The position numbers and the translations under genes are program-made. A DNA stretch of 64,000 nucleotides from Latrodectus hesperus (lineage: Eukaryota > Arthropoda > Arachnida > Araneae > Theridiidae), in assembly GCA_037975125.1 (NCBI GenBank), contig CM075858.1, forward strand, positions 65,634,140 to 65,698,139. Direction: 5' to 3'. The notes beneath the pieces are model-generated. The model was not told where the DNA came from, did no database searches, and saw only the letters and a list, made by a program, of their open reading frames with translations. Shown here piece after piece: positions 1-64,000 of the stretch (the stretch's first letter is position 1; the number at the start of each line of letters is the position of its first letter).

Positions 1-88
1 TCTCTATGCTTCATTTTATATCTAAAACAGACATCGTATGATCTATGTCTAGAATTTCGTATTTTTAAATGTACTCTTTCTATAAAAG

Positions 89-54752
<54,664 letters not shown>

Positions 54753-55290
54753 TATGTAAAACATCATTGGCAGAATTTGTTCTTCAGATTTATACAACCG
54801 TAATTACACAAATATGCAAAATATTTTATTGATGTAAAATACTGTGATTAATATATTCACAAATATTTATTATTAATAATCTAAAAATATTCATTTTTAT
54901 AAATTATCCAATGAATTTGTATTATATGTAAACACACAAAGAAATTATTAACTATTAAACATCTTAAAACTTTTAATAATGTTAAATTTATATCTCAGAA
55001 CACATTTTATACATTAATTTACTTGTTTACATTATAACACATTTATAATTTACGTAAGTATAAAACACTTTTTATGCAAAACTTAAGAAATGAAAATTAT
55101 TAAACATCATAATTAACGAACAAAAGTATTAACTACCAAAATTTTATATATTTTATTAATTAATAACTGTTAGATTAATATTATATTGAGCAGTTTTACT
55201 GTCAAAAGGAAATTGCTTCCTTATATGGAATATACATTGTTAAAATAAATATTATTAACTTATAAAATAAATATTGATTTTTTCTTTGAA
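54753..55290 (+). terminator. A2M 3' UTR with two polyadenylation signals
   Basis: Non-coding AT-rich sequence after the stop. The first good AATAAA hexamers are at 55244-55249 and 55266-55271, followed by a T-rich stretch (GATTTTTTCTTTG), a typical cleavage-site arrangement. No cDNA evidence is available here. Confidence 0.5.
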
Positions 55291-56140
55291 TATATTTTTA
55301 TTCATTATAATATCTTTCCTCTGTTCCAAACATTTACTAAATTTAATGAAACAAACAGAATAATAGTTGTTATTATGCTTGTATAACGACGAATAAATTT
55401 TACCTGACTGAAAAAATTAGATCTAAAAATATATTTAAAAATATACTGTAATAAATATTAAGCATAATTAAGACTATTTTATGTTTGTGAATTTTGAAAA
55501 ATACTGCTTTAACCTAAATAATACTTTTGATTTATTATGAATAGTTTTGCATATAATTTCATTAGATATAAATAATTTTATATATTTTACAAACTTTCAA
55601 TGATAACATTATTTTACATTTGTAATTTTATAACAATAACTTTATTGTAAATGACATTTATTGCTTTCATTAATTTCATTTGAAAATTCCAATATATTTT
55701 GAAATTTTAAATGTAGAATTTGTTATTGTAAGACATATTATTATGTATATACATAATTTAGAAACAGATTAAATACACAATTTTATTTCAAAGAATAATG
55801 CATAAAATTTTTTAAAGCTAAGCTATTAAAATTCATAATTTTAGGAAAAAAGGATATCAGCACAGCCCGCTATATATATTTAAAATTACCACACCAACAC
55901 ATATTGAATTTATTTCTTAAAACATGTTATTTATATCGTAGCAGTCGACATACTGAAATAATTTAGAAAGGTTTCCTAGAGCAAACGTTTAAGATTGTAA
56001 CACACTAACATACTATGTATATAGATATAGAATAGACAAGTAAAGGACAAGATAATAATGATGAAGGAAAGCAACAAATTTTTTAGCAAGCAGTTTATGA
56101 TTACTGCTAAAAATAACGATAACTAATTACTGTAAGAAAC
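55291..56140. other. Intergenic, nothing recognised
   Basis: AT-rich sequence downstream of A2M with no supported feature. Confidence 0.6.
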
Positions 56141-56149
56141 GTACAGTGG

Positions 56150-57500
56150 CTCTGCATGGATTGGCATACATTAGCAAAAACTTAAATCATATCACGTCGT
56201 TTCCATCAATCCCAGACAATCGAATGAGAAAGACATTAAATATTCGTCATTGTATCCAGAAAGTTCACTATTCTATTAGAATGACCCTAATGCAATGAAA
56301 GTTCAAGACAACTTAACCCAAGAAATTGAAACATGCTAAATCTGGGTAGAGCATTGATCAAAAAACAAGTACACAAGATCACATCCAATGGTGCCGTAAC
56401 CCATAAAATATCATACCTGAATTTACGGCTGAAAAGAGCAGGAACTTCATATATTAGAACTACATTCGTGTGCGTATTAGAAATTAATGTAAGATGTCTT
56501 TACGAAGAATATTTTGCAAATTGAAAAACAAAACAAAATCGTACATTCTAATAGGAATTTGCTCACAAATCCTGCCCAAATATTAATGGAAAGCCTTTCT
56601 TGGTGATCACGTATTTTTCTGCAATGTTAGTTATCATGCGTTCGAAGGTAAGAATTGTAAGTAGTAAACACATATGACACGTAGAAAAAGAAGCACATCC
56701 AGTGAATAAAACATCTACAGTAAAAATAGGATCTGTTGGAAGTTGCTGTAAGTATCACAGTGAGGAGAGTTGACACGCTCATTTGAAGTTAATAATTGTA
56801 GACTCTGTAAATGATAAGTTAATTTTATATCTTAAAGTCTTGAAAACATTAGCATGGATCATTCCCAACGACAATTGTCCACTCACGAACAGCTCCTAAT
56901 AAAAAGGCTTTAACACCTAGTAGTGTATAGCCAAATTGGCTGAAGGATTTTGTAAGACATGTTTCCATTCATCCCATAAATCCAGGAGTGCTTCTCAATG
57001 ATAGTGAACCCCTACTCGTGTGTCGCAAGGGAAGAGACTAATGAACATCGCCCGAGTACCCTAGCCGACGGATGTGCATGCAGAAAGCAGAAGCGCAGCA
57101 TGTATCTCCCGTTGTCCAACAACCGCTGAGATCATACTCAGGATTTTTGGTTCTTAAGAATACTATCCTATCACTTGATACAGAAAACCAAATGAAAAGA
57201 CTTTCGCTTTTAAGCATACACACATATATCCTTGTGCAGTTAATCTGCAATTAACTACGAGAAACCACCAGATGTTCTATAGCATATGAACAAAAAGTAT
57301 ATCACTTGGATCTTGGTACTTTTAACGAAATTTTCTCTTTTTGCTATCCAGCGGTCTCTGCACAGATAGCAAGTTGCGAGTACATCTGTTATTGATATAT
57401 CTGCCGCTTTAGATACCCATTCCCACTTGCACATCCGTAAATCAATGCATATCCGTACATTCATCATTAGAATAATCAGGCAATTTTTTCCCACTCACGT
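56150..57500 (-). pseudogene. Possible decayed transposase
   Basis: Less AT-rich block. Minus-strand pieces such as FIWFSVSSDRIVF followed by WTTGD, and VREWTIVVGNDP further on, loosely recall the DES-x-F and DND-P motifs of Tc1-type transposases, in the right order. No ends found. Weak resemblance only. Confidence 0.25.
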
Positions 57501-58945
57501 CATAACATTTAATAAACAAAACATTTTAATGATTAAACATTCCCTGCTGAGTAATTATAACTAGTTTATAATATGAACAATAAATTAACATAGGCAGAGG
57601 CTTTCTTTTCAATTACAAGGATTCGAACATTGTACTATCGAGTTCTAACTTTATGATGATGTCAAATAAAAGCTTATTTCAATTTATTTTTGTTTTTTTA
57701 CTCAACATTACACTCTTAATTATTTTTTCTTCAATTTTTACTGAGCGAAATTTGTTCGCAATGACATATTTTGAAATACTTTTCTCTTCTTGAGGTCTAC
57801 AGTCACCCATTTGAGTTTATCCTTGCTTTTAGGGAACACTTGCATAATAAAAAGACTAATAATTTTAAGAAAAACAAATTTATTTTTAAATGAAGAACGG
57901 AGCAACTATCACTCAGCTACTAACTCGATTTTCTACAACATACATCATCGCATTATCAAATAACATTGCATTTGTGAACTTAAAATCATTTATAAATGGT
58001 GTTGGGGTCAACAAAAAACTTTATATCATCCTTGCCGACTGAAATTTAAGCATGCTTTCTTTTGTCTTTATTTTTCCTTATGATCTGTAGTCGACCTGTG
58101 AATGCTTGAACCTATTTGAAATAGCTTGTCAAACATTGGTTTTGGTGATTACATAATGACGATAACAATTCATTTTCAACAAGTTTTCCATCTTTTCCAA
58201 CATTTGCGGAATGTTGTTAACATGTTTTCGTGCAAAATAGACGACAATAATTTATTAATTTCGATTCAAGCTATTTGAAGACAAAAATTTTTCACCCATA
58301 ATGGATATCATGTGTCTGAAGCCATTCCTTTCATAATTAAGCGGCTTGTGTCAACACGCGAGTATGATTTCAATATATTCGAAATCACTTGGAGAACCAC
58401 GGTTTTGGAGTCAATGAATCGTATCAATTGATATTTTTCAATAAAACGCATCCAAGCAATTTTGAAACAAAGGAGATAAAACCACCAAATCATCATCTAA
58501 ATTAAATGGCATTTGGCCGAAACCAATGGATTAGGTTAAACGCCTCGTGCCAATGCTCAAACGACTTAGAGATCTTAATCATGATTATCATTTGATGAAT
58601 GGTAGATGCTTTCACAAACCACGTCAGTGTTTCTTATTTGTGTTTAGCAAAGACCCTATAATCGCAAAGTGAAAATTCTTGATATATAGAAAGTGTAACA
58701 GCTAACCTATTGTAAAATGTTTTTCAAACATGGCGTGATATGAGAAGAAGTGATGATAAATACTCTGTAGATGATTCGGAAGATTTGATGGATTTCTAGT
58801 GACCAAAAAATGACACTAAGATTAGAAAATTTATGAACTTGGCTGTCGTTCATTAAAATAGAAATAGTTTAAAAACTCAATGTAAAAAATATTAAATTCA
58901 GCAAATTTCAACCGCAATATCATTATGGCTTTCAAAATCTGAATT
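57501..58945. other. Intergenic, unassigned
   Basis: Mixed composition; a 62-codon minus-strand frame at 58496-58308 is not recognisable. Could be old repeat sequence. Confidence 0.3.
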
Positions 58946-58961
58946 CTTGTCCTTAATAACA

Positions 58962-59224
58962 ATGAAAAGTGTCCACAATGTTGAAAATTATTATAAACAA
59001 AATGATTTAGACATTAAACTGTACCTAAGCGAAATAAACAAGTACTTTATGGTTAATTATTATAACAGAAGATTGATTAAAATAGTCTCCATTATTCCTT
59101 GTTTAACAAAAAAAGTGTGCAATTTTAAAATGAAAAAAGGTAATTTTGTATTAAGGCCATCTTTAATTTCTTATAAAATTTGTTACGCATTATTAAGTTT
59201 AAGGATTTGCAATATGCACACGCA
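58962..59224 (+). CDS. Candidate first exon of an unknown gene
   Basis: An 87-codon frame from ATG at 58962 (A at -3) to a strong donor CA|GTAAGT at 59225. It contains LRPSLISYKICYALLSLRI, a hydrophobic/basic stretch. Phase 2 at the end agrees exactly with the acceptor at 62269 (CA + C gives His). No family recognised; chance phase agreement is about one in three. Confidence 0.22.
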
Positions 59225-62200
59225 GTAAGTAGATATTCACAAATTATTCACCAATATTTCAAAATTAACTGGAGAAGTTCGAAAACATTATTATAGATAT
59301 CTGAAAAGTAGAAAAAATTCAACAATCAGGATCACTATAAATATTCAGATGGCAAGAGAAAGCACAACTATTTAGCAAAGCTTGTATCATCTCTATAAAA
59401 ATATCATATTAATTCGCTATCTAATACTATCATATCTATTTGTCAAGGTATTTGTACATTTTGCTACAAGATTTCAGAAAACCTGTAACAGGAAAAGATA
59501 TCCAAAATTAAAAGTAATCTCATTTAATTATATTACGATAAAGTAGCTGTCGGTTTCTCATACTAATTTTTCAATGCAAGGTCAATATTGTATCAAAATA
59601 TAGAACACATAAATAGAATGGCTATAAAAGCTCGAGAGCAGTGCTTCCGGTTTGCGACACCTAACGGCAACCGAATCCTCAATAATTACTATATCCCCAT
59701 AGTGAAAACTCTGCAGGCTTCTGAACACATTAAATATCTGGCATTTAGTATGCACTATTTAAAGTGCATCATGAATATTCAACCGATTGTATGTTTGAAT
59801 GGAAGCAGTTGTTTAAAATTATTATGAAACTGTAGATCCTGATCCAGATTGTTCACGAATATAAATAGTAGTTACAGGATTACAAATAATTAAATCGTTA
59901 TCTTTTTTACATAGAAACATTTTGGGAGAATTTTCTAAAAAATAATTAAATGAGGGGAAAATATTATGGAAAGTATAAAAATTTAATCGAAATTCAATTT
60001 CAAAGAGATTCATTGAAAAATTAACTTCTATGCATCAGATTGTAATCTCAGCAATATTTACTTTGCATAAAAATTTTTAATATTTGAGGATATTTTTGAC
60101 GGGTATACCAAATTTCATGTATTATTTAAACACAATTTTTCTATATAAACAGCTTGTAAATATGTATATAAAAGTTTACACTCTTTATATATATTTTGCA
60201 TTCTCATAAAATGTATCATAATATTTATTGTGACATAAATATGACATGATCACATTTGAAATAATTTCCTTTATACTAAATATTCGTTTCTAAGAATATG
60301 CTTAGAGCTGCAGCAAATAATTTTCTTTTTTAAAATGTTTGAAAATCGTGCAATATAAAATTTATTATAAGATTTCAATCTCATCTGTTTTGAATTTCTG
60401 AATCATCTGCGACTGGCTTCATACTATATCAGTTTTTCACAAAACTAATATAATTTCCTTTTAAAAATAATAGATTCTTTATTTTTGCATCTTAACAAAC
60501 ATCATTAAATCTTACAAAAATTGATAATACAGTTTCATTTTTGTCAAACTCTTTGAAGAGAAGAATTCAAAAGTAATAATATTATTTATTAAAATTAAAA
60601 CTAATAAAATAATTATCTCAAATAAGTAGCTCCATTTCTTACATATACAACAATGACCTTTAAGCAAAATTATACAAAGAAAAAATAAAGTAAAATGGGA
60701 TCTTAACAATAAAGAAAATCTTAACTATCTTGAAGAGCACATTTACATGCGCTTAAGATTTTTTTACTTATCTTAAAAGTTTTAAACCATGAAATTCAAG
60801 TGTAAATTGTTTTAAGATTATTTTGAATATTTTTCATATTACATTTACCATTAATACTTTTATTTATTTTTTTGGTCTTTGCTCACTAGTAGTGGTATTC
60901 TCAAAGCTGAAGGGCAACTTGGCAAAAAAAAAATCATATAAATATCATGAAATATCCAGGGATATCCAAGAATCTACCATAAAAACACATTTTAATCTGG
61001 TGTCCTTATTTAATCTGTTTGATTCATGTATGATTTTTCCTGATACAAGAAAAATTTAAGAATTATTTTACCATTTTGTGTTATTAAAACCAGAGATGTT
61101 GCCCCCCATTACGCACTGGTATTTTTGTATTTTGTCTGACTGATCACAAATCACAAAAAATAACTTATGAAATGATTAATATTGTGAGAGGTTAGCTTAT
61201 TTTATTTGATTGTCTGTTTTCACGTGGTGTTTATATTTTAATAAACAGTAATTAAATAAAATTTTCGGCATTTTTTAAAAGTTTTTTGTCGAAAATTCTA
61301 ACAAATTTTTAAGTATTTTAAAAATTACCACTTAAGATGATTTAATGAGAATACTTTCTACTGTTGTGACACAATTAGGTATACAATATTCATTTAAACA
61401 AATTAATCTCTTAACTTAAATTGAAATAGAAACAAATAATTAGCAAATAAAATCCCGAAAAATTAAAATTACCATTGTATTGTTATAATATGAACAGAAA
61501 AGTTAATCTAAGCAGAATTCCTTTTTAAGACTAAAAAATATTTTAAAATAGATAATTTAAGAAAATTGTAATTTTCAGTCAATGAAATGTTTTATATTTT
61601 ATGAAGATAAAATGTTTTTATAGTTAAAATAAAGATTTCGATAAAAAAGGCAAAGTTACATCGTTATACATAAAATGTTTCATTCACCAATTTTATAATA
61701 ATTATCACTTTAAATAATTTATAAGTATGAGTAAATTCGAATTTATTTTCAGTAACCATTAAGAACCCTTTAAAAATTTAAAAAGTGAAAATTCCACTAA
61801 TAGAGGAAACAATTACGAAACATTTATAGTACAGAAAAGTTTAACTTTTAAAATAAATCCCAAATAACTTTCAATCAAATTACACCTTTAATTATTCAAT
61901 TGATAAAAATTTTTTGAAAGTTTCTAATTAATTTAAAATCAATTTTTCAAATCATTCAATGATTATAATAATCGTCATTTATGAAATTAAATAATTTTAA
62001 AAGTTATATTAATCTAACTTTTACTCAAATTACACTTTTAATTATTCAAAGGACAATAGAAATGATTTCAAAAGCTTTGATAAACAGTGATTTTTACGTT
62101 AGCAACAGTTTTTTGACGAATTGGTATTGCATGCAATAATAGGAATTAAACTGTTTTATGTTTATATTAGTCAATACTCGATATAAATTTCTCGATAAAC

Positions 62201-62269
62201 TTATTCTTTTTATTTTTCCCACAATCACCATTTTTGATAATTTTTTTGTTATGATAAAAATGTTTGCAG
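59225..62269. other. Intergenic or candidate intron, nothing recognised
   Basis: AT-rich; open frames at 59588 and 60823 have no family resemblance. Confidence 0.4.
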
Positions 62270-62471
62270 CATTTGCATTAATTTGATCAACGTTGATAAA
62301 GACAATGCAAGTGACTTAATTACTGCAAGTATTCCTATTATCAATTTTCGCAATCCTTTTATAGTCATATGTGCAATATGGAACGTTTTTCTTATCGGGA
62401 TTAATGTCTATCCATATTTTGAAGTTTTCAGAATCCTCATGGGAAAATTTCAAGCAATAAAACATAAATAA
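62270..62471 (+). CDS. Candidate last exon of an unknown membrane protein
   Basis: Acceptor TTTGCAG at 62263-62269, then 67 codons including the stop TAA. Contains a likely membrane segment (FIVICAIWNVFLIGINVYPY) and a basic end (KFQAIKHK). AATAAA occurs at 62456 and 62467, overlapping the stop. Codon content looks more protein-like than the surroundings. Not recognised. Confidence 0.27.
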
Positions 62472-62531
62472 AATATTTTAAAAAAGTGTTGCTACAAAGT
62501 TACGTTGTTATGCAATAAATTTTTCTTTAAT

Positions 62532-62790
62532 GGCGGGCACTGAATAACTAACTTTTCGCCACAACATGGCCGTAAACTGCTACTCATTTATCATTACCCG
62601 AGGGGCACCTGTGAACCAAATTACGTAGATGAGCAGTTTTTATCATCGTCTCAGCATAAAAAGGCCAAGGAAACACACACACACAGAAAGGAACATACAT
62701 AGCCGAATCCGAATTCGAACCCCGAGTAGTGAGAAAAGGAGAGTTCACTTGCATGCGCAGCAGGCTCTTATCAGCAGTAGCGGAGACATC
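62532..62790 (-). mobile_element. tRNA-derived SINE, family 3, copy 2
   Basis: The minus strand has GGGTTCGAATTCGG (B box, 62716-62729), then a tail sharing TTGGTTCACAGGTG and GATAAATGAGTAGCAG-type words with the copy at 49155-49452. The head left of the B box is worn. Confidence 0.75.
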
Positions 62791-62859
62791 AAAGGTTTGT
62801 AGTGTTATACGAGAGTTTAGAATGACGTCATATGTTTGTGATCTCATACGAGGGTGTTA

Positions 62860-63160
62860 TCACTAAGCAGAGAGTGTGACGTCATTGAATCGTGCTGTCA
62901 TCCATTGAGAAATTTTGAAACTTTTTATATTAATGATGAGAGTAACGTCATTCGTAATACTTAAATCGTGCTGCCATCTATTGAAGAATTTTCAAACCTT
63001 AGCTTTTGTACTAATGCTGCCCTCTAAGGAAATAATTTTGAACTGTATATTTTAATTTTAAAAAATGAATATTTCCAGCCGTGGGAACAGAACCTCAGGA
63101 GTAGTAGTCCGATATCTCATCCACAGAGCTACTCGGACTTCGTTAAGGAAATGGTTTTTA
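62860..63160. repeat. Repeat-like block with GTGCTGCCATCTATTG words
   Basis: GTGCTG(T/C)CATC(C/T)ATTGA occurs at 62893 and 62969, and a related CTGCCCTCTAAGGA near 63017. A further tRNA-like minus-strand stretch lies at 63065-63155 (TAGCTCTGTGGATGAG, then GAGGTTCTGTTCCC). Confidence 0.4.
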
Positions 63161-63589
63161 TTATTTATTATCAGAGGGGATGATTAGGACTTAGAAAATT
63201 TTTTGTAGAGATTTTAAATAGAATTTTTATGATTAAGGATTATAATGTATTTTAAAGTGTATAATAATATGAATTTATTTTTAGAGTAATAGAATTCAAT
63301 TTCAAAGAGAATATATTTTTCAGAACCTGAAATATATACCTGAAACATTTTCATAAGTGAAGCACATATACTAAGAATAAGTGCATTCATTAAATGTAAA
63401 ATTAAAAAATCTAAATGGATTACTGAATGATTTAAGCAAAGAATATTTTGTATACGATTATGATAATACAATGAAGTTACGTTATATGTGATTTAAAAAA
63501 TAACATCTTTTAAAGAGACAAACGTGTTATAAAAATATTTTATAAAATTCATTAAGTAGATTATGTTATTGACTTAGTGAATAAGTTAA

Positions 63590-64000
63590 TCCATCAGAGA
63601 TCTCTTCCATTACTAAACAACTTACTTCTAAAACCTGGGTTGACCCTCCTGCTCATCCTTGGTACTTCCAAAGACATCCTGGAGCCGCCACAACATTTAA
63701 GGGCTCCAGAGTACATCAGACGACACTGTCTCGACTTTCTACTGGCCACTTAAAGTGTATGATCTTTGAGGATGGTGAAAGAAAATACCCAACATGCCCC
63801 AAGTGCGACAATGAACCGTTTTGCCCGCAACACATCTTGAAGTGCTTGGGGTTTTCTCGTGAGGAGGCTGTGAAAAGTCCACATCTGCTTTTGGACTTTT
63901 TGGCTGTCTTTGATCTCATGGATCTGGTCTAGTTCCGCTAGGTCTAATTCTGGTCTAGTTCCACTAGACCAGATGGAGATTAGTCCCACCACCACCCACC
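63590..64000 (+). pseudogene. 3' end of a non-LTR retrotransposon (5'-truncated)
   Basis: Open in one frame to TAG at 63928. It reads PAHPWYFQRHPGAATTFKGS, then TTLSRLSTGHLKCMIFEDG, TCPKCDNEPFCPQHILKC (C-x2-C-x8-H-x3-C, a zinc-knuckle-type motif) and LLLDFLAVFDLMDLV. This is the C-terminal end of the ORF2 of Jockey-type elements as found in spiders. The reverse transcriptase is missing, so the copy is 5'-truncated; the 3' UTR reaches the window end. Confidence 0.82.

Noticed and set aside
1..88. Using the open frame to position 1 as part of the first exon
   Set aside because: The peptide before the split Gly does not resemble A2M proteins, and a good acceptor lies at 87-88; the upstream AG at 30 remains a weaker alternative.

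Overview
This is a eukaryotic nuclear window: very AT-rich, intron-dominated, and full of long (AT)n tracts and decayed transposable elements. It is almost certainly from an arthropod, and I think from a spider or another chelicerate. That placement rests on the overall look of the alpha-2-macroglobulin protein, on the Tc1/pogo elements and on a non-LTR retrotransposon tail of a kind I associate with spiders. No database comparison was possible.

Positions 89-54752 (+ strand) hold one large gene, an alpha-2-macroglobulin (A2M) family protease inhibitor/opsonin. I could place 24 exons whose splice phases all agree, giving 1168 codons plus a stop and no frameshift. About the first 300 residues (signal peptide and first macroglobulin domains) lie left of the window. 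In order the exons encode the remaining macroglobulin (MG) domains, a bait region of about 31 residues (exons at 23751 and 25311), the CUB/thioester part with the GCGEQ thioester (34041-34055), and the C-terminal receptor-binding domain. The residue aligned with the catalytic His of complement C3 is Asp, as in human C4A. A second, shorter copy of one exon (42729-42804) sits in the intron before its better counterpart (45379-45494).

The introns are packed with repeats. There are four TIR transposons with recognisable transposases: Tc1-like at 2017-3417 (minus), pogo/Tigger-like at 6815-8932 (plus), Tc1-like at 9326-10873 (plus) and a badly decayed Tc1-like at 25942 to about 27420 (plus). There is also a 231-bp foldback element (42813-43043), a Jockey-like RNase H remnant (43390-43970, minus), at least three SINE-like families, a 107-bp tandem array (13234-13750), and many pure AT, CA and GA microsatellites.

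From 54753 to the end there is the A2M 3' region with AATAAA signals at 55244 and 55266, then mostly unassigned AT-rich DNA. It includes a possible decayed transposase (56150-57500), a weak two-exon candidate gene for a small membrane protein (58962-59224 joined to 62270-62471), SINE-like pieces, and the 3' end of a truncated non-LTR retrotransposon (63590-64000). I see no bacterial, CRISPR or viral system. The most interesting points are the duplicated A2M exon, the Asp at the catalytic position, and the bait exons isolated by large introns.
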